A DNA stretch of 10,026 bases, taken from positions 3,589,829-3,599,854 of the forward strand of contig FN649736.1 in the NCBI GenBank assembly GCA_000310025.1, written 5' to 3'. A program made the position numbers and the translations under genes. The notes under the pieces were generated by a model. That model was not told the DNA's origin. It was given only the letters and a program-made list of their open reading frames with translations, and did no database searches. The first letter of the stretch is position 1, and each line of letters opens with the position of its first letter. The stretch comes from Ectocarpus siliculosus (Eukaryota; Sar; Phaeophyceae; Ectocarpales; Ectocarpaceae). Shown here one piece after another: positions 1 to 9,900 of the stretch.

Positions 1-45
1 CTTGCCGAATACCTCACGGCGCTTCGCGCTTGGTGATGTGAGAGC
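1..45 (-). CDS. Coiled-coil gene, exon 5 (partial)
   Basis: After the acceptor GGACCAG the phase-0 frame is open to the window edge and reads ALTSPSAKRREVFGK. The next possible acceptor downstream (CACCAAG) would hit a stop after four codons, which favours this one. The piece is too short to judge on content. Confidence 0.35.
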
Positions 46-3000
46 CTGGTCCGGTGAGAACCCGGCGTGCTCCGTCCCGGCTTTGTAGGGATGCAAGGTC
101 AATGGTCTAACGACTACGGCATGCACGACTATGAGTACACCCCACACACACACACACACACTCCGGCGTCCGGCCGTAGAAACAACGCAGCAATATCGTT
201 TGTGACTCGTGGAGCACATCTCACCAACAGCTGCGCGTGAAGCTCGACTTCCCCCTCCGTCCGAATCAAGGCCAGCTTCAGCGCCGACACCGTCTCGCGC
301 GCGACCATCAGCGCCTCGCGGGTGTCCCCCCGCGCGTGAAGATCCGCGACCCGACCTTCCATCTCCGCCAGGACCGCGCTCTCGACGAGCTTCTGCGTCT
401 TCGTCGACGAGCCCTCAACGCCGACACCCTTAAGCCCACCACGCTCCTTGGCCTCCTCCTTAGCCCAACGCTCCTCGTCGTGACGACCGCTGTCCCTGGT
501 CCTCGCAACGATCTCCGCTTTCAGCACTCTCTGGCGCAGGGCTACGACCTCCAACCCTTGCTCCTCGAGCAGCCGGTGCAGCCGCCGCGCTTCTTTTCCT
601 CCTGCCCCGTCCCCACCCTCGGCGACGCCCCCACCACCACGAGCGGCGACGCTTGCCCTGTCGGCAGCCTCCCTCTCCTCGCGCCTCTTCTCGGCTTCCG
701 CCAGGTGCAACCACCACTCATTGGCGGCGAAATCCGCCGCTTCTCTCTCCTCTGCGGCGGGACCGCGGCCTCCCGATGTCGCCGGCTCCGCCCCACCGCG
801 GAGAGCCCCGCCATCAGCACCGGTAGGAGGAGGAGGAGGAGGAGGAGGAGGAACCCCGGCGGGCGCTGCCTCGAACCCAGTCACGCCTTGCTCGGCGTTG
901 ACGGGGGGGGAGGAGGGCGACGTACCGGCGGCGGCGGCGGCGGCGGCGGCAGTGACCGGCGCCTCCGCTACCGCTGCCTCCGCCTTCCTTAGCCGCTCCT
1001 CTCGGTCGAGCACGGTGCGACGTGCAGTCTCCTGCAGGCGCTCCAGCGCCCGAACCCTGTCTCCGAGCCTCGCTTCGCGCTCGCGGTGCTCTGCCGTGGC
1101 TCGCTCCAAGGCATCGTCCTTCCGGGATAGGGCGACCGTCTGGGCGGAGAGCGCCGACTTTAAGTTCGACGTGCGCGCCGTGCGCATGAGATTAGGTACA
1201 TTATTCGGAGATGGGTGCGTCGGTGGCGGTGGCGGTCGGTTCAGAGGGTGGGTGTTTCGAACAGTCGGGGAGGAGGGGGTACGTGAGGGACACCGGGGAA
1301 AGACACGCCGACGCAATCACAGCGAACAAGTGCCGCCAAGGTAGCCCGCCTCCTCGTACGAAAAGTGAACGCATTATTTGTTGCCTGCCAAAGGTGCAAG
1401 ATGCGAGCCATCCAGCAACCAATAGACGCATCCAAACAACCATTTCGAAGAGCAACAAATTGACACGTGCTTAGTAAAATGAAACCTCTGCTTGCTCTGA
1501 TTACTGAATTCGTGCAAAATGGGTCCCCTATCCCCCTACCCCGCATTCAAACAGGTCGCAATACTAGACTAAATTAAAAATAACTCTCCCCCCTTGCCAA
1601 GCAGTTGCCACCCATATATTTTCCGAGTTGTTCTCAGCTTACACCAACTTCACTGGCCATGCACCTGTTATGAACCCATATTCGTAAGTGATGCTCAACA
1701 ATACAATAAACAACATGACGATACCCCAAACAAGCGACCACGGCTCGATAGTGGGTCAAATTCAAGACTTGCAGCTCAGCTGTTTGCTGAGCACTACTGA
1801 GCACCTATCCCTGCCTACCTCAAGCCGAGCCACCTCCGAGTGGAGATCCCCCGTCGCCACCGCTTCGGGTGCCGGCCCCTTCCGCGGTGCCCCCTTAACC
1901 CCTCGCCGCTCTTCGTCGTTAGCGCAGGCACCGTACTCTGAGTGCAGCGAGGGGGACTGGGTTGACACGGACCCCCGACCGCCGCGGGAACCGGGGTGTA
2001 CAGCATCGCGCCTCCCCTCTTCGCCTTCGGTGAAGGTGGTGCGAGAGGCGTTGTCGGGTGCAGTGGCAGACCGCAGCCTTATCACCTGTCGAGTGGGAAG
2101 ACAAAAAATACGTATCCAAGGAGGCTTATATTGCTCGGGCTAGACCCGACGAATAAACACAAAATGATGCTTAGGCAAGAGTACACCGGCAGTGTTGCGA
2201 GAGGACTCGTACATAGCCAACGTGACTAGCCGAGGTAACAGGCAGATTACCACCGCTTGCTTTGGCAATTTCCACGCTTTCATAACTCTCCTCAGAATGT
2301 CGGTTGATTCGCGTTTGTGCGTACCCTACACATCAAAATCAGACCAACCCGTCGCAACCATGTACCATTGCGCAGTCTTGGACGAGTTGTTTCATGTGCC
2401 TCCATCGCACCAACAACACTTAAATGTAGACATAATAATCTCTCTCCGTAGGTCGCTGTAGCCCTCCCACAGATCGGGTAGCAACGACAGGGCTGCACAC
2501 TCTGCACGATACCCCGAAGCGTTCACCTCCTGGAGCAAAGCCTCTATTTGGTCCGCCTGTTCGTCGACACGCTCCTCCAGCATCTCAACAACTCCGGCAG
2601 TAGCGGAAGTGTTGTTTTTCATCTTGCTATTCGCGCCCCCACCCCCAGCATCACAATCACCGACACCTGCCGCCGCCGCCGATTTTCCGAGTGCAGCTCT
2701 CTGTCTGGCGATATTGTTACGCTTGGCCACGACTTCGCCAAGCTCCCGGATCTTGGCATCTTTCTTACGCAGGAGTAGCAGCGCTCTGTTTTTTTTCTCC
2801 TCGAAAGCCTCTCGTTCTCTCCACACGGCGAGGTCGGTCAGGCGAGCGACGCTGGGGGAAGCAGCGCGGAGCTCGGACACCAGGGCCTGTTGTGCGACGG
2901 GTTGCGTTCGTGTGTGGGCTGTTCACATATATGTGCTTCTCAACTGCTGCCTGCGACTAAGTTGGTGTCGTCCGTCGATGGTTGAGATCGAAATTAATTT

Positions 3001-3370
3001 GTTCTCGACGAGCCATCTTGGCGTTATCCAGTGATGCGGCGATTTTTATCGGTTGAGTGACAAGTAAGTCTCCTTTGCCCGCGATCACACCGTTTTTTGA
3101 GAGACGTACGGGCGGCATGTACGTGTTAACCGGGGGCAAGAGGAGAAGACGCAGACGTATCGGTTTTGTGTTACAGAGCCACACACGGCGGGCCTTCACA
3201 CCATCGCCGCGAAAACTATTATTAGCACAAAGCCTGCGCTTATTTATCAGAAAAACGCGTGTGTGAGAGCTAACCTGGAGTCTTGCGTTCTCCTTCTTGA
3301 GCAAGCGTTGGACGTTACCACTACCGCTGTCGACCAACCCGAGTGGTGCTGCCGCGGCCCTCCCCTCCAT
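1..3370 (-). CDS. Coiled-coil protein gene, multi-exon, 3' end outside window (whole-gene model)
   Basis: I do not recognise a family. Five candidate exons on the minus strand (3275-3370, 2527-2886, 1819-2085, 225-1139, 1-45) join in a single frame, with every intron in phase 0, giving at least about 561 residues and no stop. Most of the product is Glu/Arg/Lys/Ala/Leu-rich with heptad spacing of hydrophobics, as in long coiled coils (for example VEMLEERVDEQADQIEALL and the ALERATAEHREREARL region), interrupted by a Gly/Ala-rich linker, an eight-Ala run and a nine-Pro run. No signal peptide or membrane segment is visible, so a cytoplasmic or cytoskeletal scaffold role is only a guess. The start ATG at 3370 has A at -3 and G at +4. 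The alternative is two genes, the second starting at the ATG at 1187. The gene faces away from the BAR-like gene that starts at 4460. Confidence 0.55.
46..224 (-). other. Intron 4 of coiled-coil gene
   Basis: 179 bases with donor GTGAGA and candidate acceptor TTCTCACCGGACCAG. It contains a CA/GT dinucleotide repeat at 143-161. Confidence 0.45.
143..161. repeat. CA dinucleotide microsatellite
   Basis: About nine tandem CA units (GT on the minus strand), inside intron 4 of the coiled-coil gene. Confidence 0.9.
225..1139 (-). CDS. Coiled-coil gene, exon 4 (main coiled-coil exon)
   Basis: The frame is open for 395 codons from 1316, and the coding-like part starts at or below 1187. In order: a charged coiled coil with Leu/Ala heptads (KDDALERATAEHREREARL), an eight-Ala run (927-950), a nine-Pro run (826-852), a Glu/Arg-rich helix with WWLHLAEAEKRREEREAAD, a Gly/Ala linker, then LLEEQGLEVVALRQRVLKAE and a last helix ending EGEVELHAQLL. 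The donor CTGTTG|GTGAGA closes it in phase 0 at 225. The 5' boundary may be the CTCCGCCCAG acceptor (exon starts 1139), TTAAAG (starts 1157), or an initiator ATG at 1187 giving MRTARTSNLK. The plus-strand frames covering the same bases are low-complexity shadows. Confidence 0.75.
825..950. repeat. Two in-frame trinucleotide repeats encoding Pro and Ala runs
   Basis: An AGG/CCT repeat (826-852) encodes nine prolines and a GGC/GCC repeat (927-950) encodes eight alanines in exon 4 of the minus-strand gene. Both are multiples of three, so length changes would leave the frame intact. Confidence 0.85.
1140..1818 (-). other. Intron 3 of coiled-coil gene, or intergenic gap
   Basis: 679 bases. The upper half is AT-rich and non-coding in appearance. 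The lower part contains the ATG at 1187, which may be the start of a separate gene (see exon 4), and a pyrimidine-rich stretch ending CTCTCCGCCCAG that could serve as the acceptor. A short hairpin GCTCAG-7-CTGAGC lies about 20-50 bases past the exon 3 donor, at 1774-1792. Confidence 0.4.
1819..2085 (-). CDS. Coiled-coil gene, exon 3
   Basis: 89 codons, in phase 0 at both ends, between acceptor CGACAG and donor GAG|GTAGGC. The product is polar and probably disordered: rich in Gly, Arg, Ser and Thr, with GEEGRRDAVHPGSRGGRG followed by a Ser-rich stretch and then a charged tail. It ends in the short helix DLHSEVARLE, whose hydrophobic spacing carries on into exon 4. The segment is GC-rich while its flanks are AT-richer, as expected of an exon. 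The opposite strand is also open here (1688-2143), but has no matching splice context, so I take it as a shadow. Confidence 0.55.
2086..2526 (-). other. Intron 2 of coiled-coil gene
   Basis: The acceptor end is strong: a T-rich tract followed by CCCACTCGACAG. The donor is either GTGAAC at 2526 or a site near 2410-2419. The part below 2410 is AT-richer, with stops in all minus frames, and holds nothing else I can identify. Confidence 0.5.
2527..2886 (-). CDS. Coiled-coil gene, exon 2 (3' end uncertain: 2527 or about 2411)
   Basis: Begins after ACAACAG with ALVSELRAASPSVARLTDLA, continues as a Lys/Arg/Glu-rich helix (REREAFEEKKNRALLLL), passes through a Gly/Ala-rich, low-complexity linker and re-enters a coiled coil (VEMLEERVDEQADQIEALL). 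Two ends are possible. The donor GAG|GTGAAC after base 2527 is in phase 0 and pairs with the exon 3 acceptor CGACAG. Alternatively the exon runs on through LPDLWEGYSDLRREI, which reads well as helix, to a phase-2 donor such as TTG|GTGCGA at 2411. That end would require the weaker exon 3 acceptor GATAAG at 2078. Both keep the frame. Confidence 0.65.
2887..3274 (-). other. Intron 1 of coiled-coil gene
   Basis: 388 bases with GTTAGC at the donor and CGCACAACAG at the acceptor, joining two phase-0 exon ends. Open frames inside it on both strands show no coding-like codon use. I see no other feature in it. Confidence 0.5.
3275..3370 (-). CDS. Coiled-coil gene, exon 1 (start uncertain)
   Basis: From the ATG at 3370 this reads MEGRAAAAPLGLVDSG and ends in the basic helix QRLLKKENARLQ, followed by CAG|GTTAGC, a reasonable donor, in phase 0. 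The frame stays open upstream to about 3451, where a TGA closes it. An acceptor-like TTGCAG before 3427 is also in phase 0, so this may be an internal exon starting at 3427 with an unseen first exon. The Leu/Lys/Glu pattern runs straight into the next exon's ALVSELRAA, which supports the join. Confidence 0.6.
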
Positions 3371-4459
3371 CTTATCGGCAGCAGACCCGCCGTGTGTTGT
3401 TGGGGCACCGCTGGTTTGGCGCAAGGCCTGCAACCCGTGGCCACGCAACACTCACTTTTAGGGCGAAGACTTCTTCTTCTCTTCTGGTTGGCCGTGCACG
3501 GAACGACGACGTACAAGGACAAACGGACGATCCGTATGTACCGCAGACCTCACCTGTCTACTGTGATACATCCCCATGTGAGGAACCCTATTAGATCTGT
3601 AAAGAGTCACTGAAACAGGCCGTAAATAGATCTCGTCTACTGCTCTGCTGTATACCAGGTAGTCTGACGTTGTACTGCCGGGACTCAGGAGTGGTTGTGT
3701 CGCGTGTGCCCATGTGTCTACAAGAACGCAAAAAGTTGTCATGAATGCGCTGTCATCTGTCGGCAGGGGCACATCGCCTGGTTGGTGTCGGCAACGGCAC
3801 ACAATAGTCACTAAGGTACAATGCGTACAAGTAGTAGTGGGCTCACGCCGCCTACACTGGCGTCTTGGACTGATCTGTCCATTTACGTCTTAAAAATGGT
3901 ACCATAGTCTACATTACCAGGGTCTGTTGTTGGATGTGGGCGGGGATCAGAGCTGGCTTCGTACACCGACTCCCCGAGAGGACGCAAGGACCATGTGCGC
4001 CACAAGACCCACGACCGAACTTACAGCAGCAGCGCCACGGTGGCGTTGGATTGCCATCCTCTTGACTCTCGCGACATCAAACCAACCGTCATCCGAACCT
4101 CCTTGGATACGCAAAGCTACATTCCCGAGTTTCCCTTGTAATCGACACAAGCGTGAGCGTACAACAAAACATTTCCCCTGAAGCAGCCACACGCACCTGC
4201 GCCATTACCGAGAGGTAAACCCCTGGGCTTCTCCCACAACTCACGAAGGCACAGCAGTCGGCATCTGTCATGTGCTGAGCAGCAGAGATTTAGATCAGGA
4301 GGCCCCGCAGAATGAACACGTAACATGGGGGTATCCATGCATACGCTCCTCTGCCCTCGTGCGAGGCTGTCTGCAACTGGTCTGCTGGTCGGTGTGTATG
4401 CAGCCATACAGATCGGCAATATCTCACTGAGGGGGGGCTTGCACCGCTGGTTTTCGATC
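3371..4459. promoter_or_regulatory. Divergent intergenic region between the two genes
   Basis: About 1.1 kb between the proposed start codons of two genes transcribed away from each other. It has no frame with coding-like codon use on either strand; the open frames here (for example 3458-3811 and 4117-4605 on the minus strand) look random. It should hold both core promoters and 5' UTRs, possibly with an untranslated exon. A donor-like CTAAAA|GTGAGT on the minus strand, with its GT at about 3456, could belong to an unseen first exon of the coiled-coil gene. I could not pick out a TATA box or other named element with confidence. Confidence 0.5.
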
Positions 4460-4559
4460 ATGGCAACCTGGAAAGGAGGGCCTAAGCCCCCACCGAGAGT
4501 GGTGGCGCCAAACAAGCTCTGGCACGCGTTCAAGCACAAGAATTTGGACGTGTTCAAGT
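4460..4559 (+). CDS. BAR gene, exon 1 (start codon)
   Basis: The ATG has A at -3 and G at +4. The exon reads MATWKGGPKPPPRVVAPNKL, then WHAFKHKNLDVFK, and ends AAGT|GTGAGT, a near-ideal donor, in phase 1. The next exon supplies the two bases that complete a Phe codon. The start is basic and proline-rich, followed by a stretch that could form an amphipathic helix like the membrane-inserting helix of N-BAR proteins (inference). An in-frame ATG lies upstream at 4325, but the intervening residues (GVSMHTLLCPRARL...) look non-coding, so I prefer 4460. Confidence 0.72.
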
Positions 4560-6872
4560 GTGAGTTGATGTGCCCCGATTCCCTTGTTGTTGCAACTCCC
4601 TCCATTCGCCCGCTGCTGTTGATATTCTGTGCATGGCACGTGGCATCTTGTTCCTTAGCGGCTGCTTGAAGTGCATGCAGCTAGCGTGAGGGTTCTTGAT
4701 AAGGAAGGGGGTTTGTTTATGAGAAGCTACCTCGTGGGTTGTGGATATCTGTCCGAACCGCGCGCGCGCCCAGGGGAGAAAAGAGAAAAAGAGTCCGTTG
4801 ACGGTTTGCTCTCTCTCATTATTTCGCCGCTTCGCCCTCCTTACGCATATGAGTTGCTTTCGTTTGCCTTTCCTCCGCTGCCTGCCTGGTTGATCTTTGG
4901 CTGCCTCCGCAGTCGATCTAGATGCCGACGAGGATCAGAACTACGTTTCTGCATCCGAAAGATTTCTGGAATTCCAGACACAGGTGAGAACCGACCACGC
5001 CGTTATTATGATACTACTGCTGCTGTTCTTGTACCATCAATTTTAGAAGCAATTGCCTTTTTGTTCGTCACCGACCCCAGAGAACGCGACTTTCGACTGG
5101 AATAACGGCCGTTCGCGTGTGCTCTTAGACGGTGGTGTAGCTATGCACTGCAGCAGTCCGGAACACTTGCAAGAAAAAGGTTTATTTTGTTGCGATCGAA
5201 GCGTTTCCGGCATCGATTGCGAAATGACGTCCGAATGTGGTGTGTAGTATGCCCTTGACCAGCTCTCTTCGCAAGAATAGTGCCTTCCGCATCGGTGTCT
5301 CTTGAAAAGAACCATTCGATTTTCCATGCTCAGAGGGTGGGTGCTCTACATGGCTGTCTCCACGGTGTCTCTGTGGGGCAAGTGATTGCTGGGGCAAAAG
5401 CCAACTTAACCCAGCCTGTCTCTCATCCCGGAGCCCTCTCCTTTCGATCACGGCTGTCTGATCCCTTGTGGAGCTGTAGATGAGGCTTCGGGCTTCTCGT
5501 GGCGAAGTGCACCAAACACCGAACATGATCGTTAGCATCGCGCTTGTCGCGTTGTACAAGCATGATGGCCTCCGTGCACTGCTGCAGCTCGTGTACCGAA
5601 AGAAGCTCTGAAATGCGTCTACGTGTACGCGGCGGCAACTACGAGACATAGTTACTGCTGCTGTGATCCCAGATTCCTCCCTCTGACAAATGGCAGTAAA
5701 TGAAACTGCTGTATGCTACTTGTCCATCACCAATGCACGACTGCAATACGCATGCTTACGTCCATTTCAGCTTGCACACATGGTTCAGCCCATACCTTGT
5801 TGATGCACTACAGTACATACCATACGAACATCGCATGTCAAGAAGTTGCTCCGTGGGTGAAGTAAGGGCAATTTTACTTGGCGACACACTCCTTGCTCCC
5901 TCCGTCTAAAATCTCTCGCGCCCTCGACGCAACTCTCTCTCTCTCACTCTCTCTTGCTGCGTTCGTTTCTCATCCACGGTGCCACCACCCCAACAGCTCG
6001 GCATGGTGCTGCATCACACACAACTGTTCCGGAAAACACTGGAGGAATCCCTGCAGCACGCGGTGGAGCTTGCGGATGACTTCGGAAGGGTCGCGGCCGG
6101 GAACGGGGGAGGGCGCACGATGGAACCGTGGGCGCAAAAGGCCGGGGGCCAGGCGTTCTTCCTGAAGGGGATGCTGGAGGAAAGCGCGGTCTCCCTTCGA
6201 CAGTGAGTTTGTTGTGCTTGGTTGCTTGTGCACGTGCATGGGTGAACGCTGCGTTTGCAAATGTCGTTGTATTTCCTTACAGGCGGAGAAAGAAGGAACC
6301 CCGGAAAACTAGCCGCTGGGTGGTGGTTCGCCTCCTTCTACGGGTAACGGTTACATGTAGGGAGGTACAAACGCTGAACGCGCCGAAGAAGGATGGTGTT
6401 GGACTGCCCATACCCGGGGGCGGGACGTAATCAAGGAGGGCGTCGTATTTTGCGCGGCGCCTGTTTTTTTCCCGTACTTTTCGTGAGGATTTCGAATGGC
6501 ACCGACCCGCCCAGGAAGACAAACGTTACCTGTCGAGGACGGCAGCAACTCCCCTTGCACAGCTTTCTATTTTATCGTGTCTGGAGGGGGGGGGCAGTGA
6601 AACGGTTTAGTTCCCCCCAATCTCAGAGAAAAGGGAAACCACACATAGCGCTGAGGACAACCAGCTGTCCCGTTTGTGCTTGGTGCAAGCAACGATGAGA
6701 ACGACCCAAAGGTGACGTTGCCGCCGACTGAACCGAACGAAACCGCCGTGTACCAGACCCGCCAATCACACCCGCATGTGCCGTTCATTTTGTAGCTTCG
6801 GGCAACAGGTCCTGGATAGCCATATGACACAGCATACTCCATTTGTCCACGAACGGAGAGTCTTCTCCCCCC

Positions 6873-6916
<44 letters not shown>

Positions 6917-9900
6917 GAGTCGAGTCGAGTCGAGTCGAGTCGAGTCGAGTCGAATGGCGTACGATAATGTTGGGCACAGCTGTCGGGAAGGTGTATTTTT
7001 CGAGAATGCCAAGGTCGATTCCATACAGCCCGTGTTAAATGACGTACACCGCCCTTATTTATCATTGTTTGTCCTCTTATTTGTTGTCGAAGCATGGGGA
7101 GTGGGAGAGCGACCGCCGCTCCATGACGATCGGCAAGCTCTTCTCAGTAAAGAGTGTGGTTCCTGAAGCGACAAATAATACCCTCCCCGAACCGACATGA
7201 AGAGGACCCACCTGAACCTCATACGAAGAATTCCGAAACGAAACAACACAGGGTACACGGCATTGTTCCGGGCATGTTGGCTTCCGCAATCGGGAGAGCG
7301 CTGCTGGCCAGCTTCCGCTCCCCCCGGAACGAAAATAGTAATCAGATCAACCGTGGGTTGTGCAATGGCCTGCCTCTTCACATCGAAGCGATATGGGAGC
7401 CACGGTGGCGGATAGAAAAGTTGCTTCTTAGGAACGAACACCGCGGCGCTCAATCCTCGTCCCAAAGGAGAAGAAAAAAAATCCGAGGTAGCTTACCACA
7501 CGCTCTCAAGTCAAGCACTATCTCCGTTTCCAATCGCCAATGGATCCACTGCTGCTGTGTTGACCGGCCGGGTTGTCAGGCTTGAGTTTCGCTCCGTGGC
7601 TTGAGCTCGCTGTCTTTTCAATCAATGGTTGACGCCCACCTTCGTCTTGTCTTGTCGATCGGCTTTTGGCATTGTTTAATCTTGATGTGGGAACTTGAAT
7701 GAATTTCGTTGGACCCACTCGTGTGTTGCTCATGACGATTGCCTGTGCTCTATGTTGCTACCGTCCGCTTTTTACGTACGGCGATATATGCGTGCCCCTT
7801 TAGTTATATTGCTTCTGGTTTTCTCTCGTGTGCGGTGGGTTGCACCCGAACGGCGGCGGTGGACCATTGCTGTTAATTTTTTTTGTGTGTGGTTATCCCC
7901 GAAATTATTTTTCATGTTCTCTTTTCTTTGTGTTCCTTTTCCTCGTGCCGGGTAACCCTCCCTTATCCTAGGCACTTGTGTGACGAGCTGGAGGAGAAGG
8001 TGGTGCGGTCCCTGCGAGAAGAGGTGGCCAACTTCAGCACGGTGCACACACAGATGCTGGAACGGTCGAACATGAAGGTGGGTCCGTGCGTCTCTTTTGT
8101 TTGCACCAGCTGCGGTTCTCGAGCAGCTCGGCCGATTAATACGCCGTGCTATTACTAGCATTTTCAACGTAGGGCAGGTGGATAACGAACACGATGCGTT
8201 GTGATGGTCCCCACAATTTGGGGGCACGCGGTGGAAGTTTTCTAAGGCATGTAGCGCTCTCTTTGGACAGCCTCAAGAACGCTAGCCAAAATATTAGCGT
8301 TGAAGGGGCTGGGTATGCAGACTAACTGTTAGGGCAGCCTGTCCTGTTGACGAATTATCCCGTCAACGTTTGTCGGTGGTGCGTGCGCGTGTGCTCGCCT
8401 CCTCTGGGTATGGTACGAGAAGTCACTTCTTTTTAGGTCGGAAGCTCTCAGGTTGTGGAAGACGACTGGTTACTCTTGCTGTCGTCGCCCCGCCCCACCT
8501 TACCCTAGGTCGCCCCGTCCTTCTGGTTGTATGTGCCAGATGGAGGCAAGCGAGCAAGCCCCCCCCTCATCAAGTGTTGGCACACTGAAAAATAGTACGA
8601 GGGAAATCGCTCGAAGTCAGAGGTTAACGGGGAGACAGAAAGCCAAAACCCGGCGGCGATGACGAAGTTGAAGTTTCTCCCTCAGAAAATGACATGGTAC
8701 AACGTGACGTGTCGGCAATGTCTCCGTTGGGAGTAGTAGAGGAGTATGGTGCTCTCTGTTCTGGGAGGGATGGAGTGGTCTATACATTATGTCCAAAACG
8801 AATCAAGGCGATCAGTAAGAGAACACCCCCGCTAACCGCTAAGGCATGCAAAACATTAGTACGCCCCCCCCCCCTTCTCCTGTGTGCGTCACCCCCTACC
8901 CACGCCCACCCCAGATGGAGATGCTCCACTACTCCAACAAGGTGCAGGAGCTGAAGGGCAGCCAGAAGGCCACCGATGAAAAGAAGGACCGCAACAAGGA
9001 GAAGTACGCGCAGGCGTCGCAGGCCCTGAGGGACCAGACGAACCAGCTCATGTCCATCTTCGCCCACGCCGAGCAGCTGCGGCAGCGGCTCCTGACCCAG
9101 GATTTCCCGTCGGTGATCACGGCGGAGAAGAACGCCTTCGATGCCTTCGCGATCAACCTGAACAAGGCGGCGGCGGAGACGTCGGACGGAGAGCCGCGAC
9201 CCCCTCGGATGTCGGACGCGGCTCGGGCTCCCCAAAGGTGAATCGGCTGTCATCGTTGTTTTTGAGTTTATTGTCGTCGTTTGTCGTTGTCATCGTTGAT
9301 GTGTTTTTTGTCGTCGTCCGTCATTGTCATCGTCGAGGTCGTTTTTTGTGTTTTTTTTGTTGTTCTCGTCGTCGCCGCCGCCGCTGTGTGAGTAATTGTG
9401 TGTGTGTTTTTTTTTTCTTTCCGTACAGAAACGAACCAGAACCATGTATCTCTCTCTACATGTATTTATCCACAGATGAGCAGAAGGGTCTAGGACAAAA
9501 TTGGCAGTGGACTCGTCGTGTTTGTCTGACCTACCGACCTGTGTTTTGCGCCCCCATCTCCGAGCGTGGTTGTTTCTTGTCCGGACACGCTGAATTGCTA
9601 CGGTTTTTTTACAACCTCTCAACTTCACAATCCTCGTCGTTGCACCCCCTGGTATGTATGCCGCACTCTTGCATGTGTTTTTTTTTTCTTCCCTCACTCC
9701 TCCCCCTGGCTCCACGTATCACGGCCTCTCTGACCCAGGATGCCCCCCCGCCCCCGCCACCCCCTCCCCCACCGTACGGCGCGTTTTTCTCTCCATGTGT
9801 TGTACCATTCATGCTGCTGTGTTGGTCAGGGTGATGCCTCCAAGCGACTTCCCCACGTCTCCGAACACCAACTTACTTTGGCGGAGGTCTCGCTGGAAGA

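Noticed and set aside
237-1344. Long plus-strand open frames opposite the coiled-coil exon
   Set aside because: They are low-complexity Arg/Pro/Ala/Ser translations of the GC-rich antisense strand, with no splice context of their own.
1688-2143. Plus-strand frame opposite exon 3 of the coiled-coil gene
   Set aside because: The minus strand has a strong acceptor, a donor and matching phases; the plus frame has none.
4671-5105. 144-codon open frame on the plus strand
   Set aside because: It covers exon 2 of the BAR gene in the wrong frame, and its product has no sensible composition. The splice-bounded exon explains the region better.
6567-7166. Several open frames on both strands around 6800-7000
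   Set aside because: Their products are translations of the CT and GTCGA repeats.
7055-7465. 136-codon minus-strand frame in intron 3
   Set aside because: It has no start context, no recognisable motif, and codon use unlike the real exons; I leave it as chance unless homologues are found.
9238-9834. 198-codon open frame on the plus strand
   Set aside because: It begins right at the exon 5 donor without an ATG, is out of frame with exon 5, and owes its length to a GTC/T-rich repetitive tract. Only the part 9429-9651 is kept, as an alternative exon.
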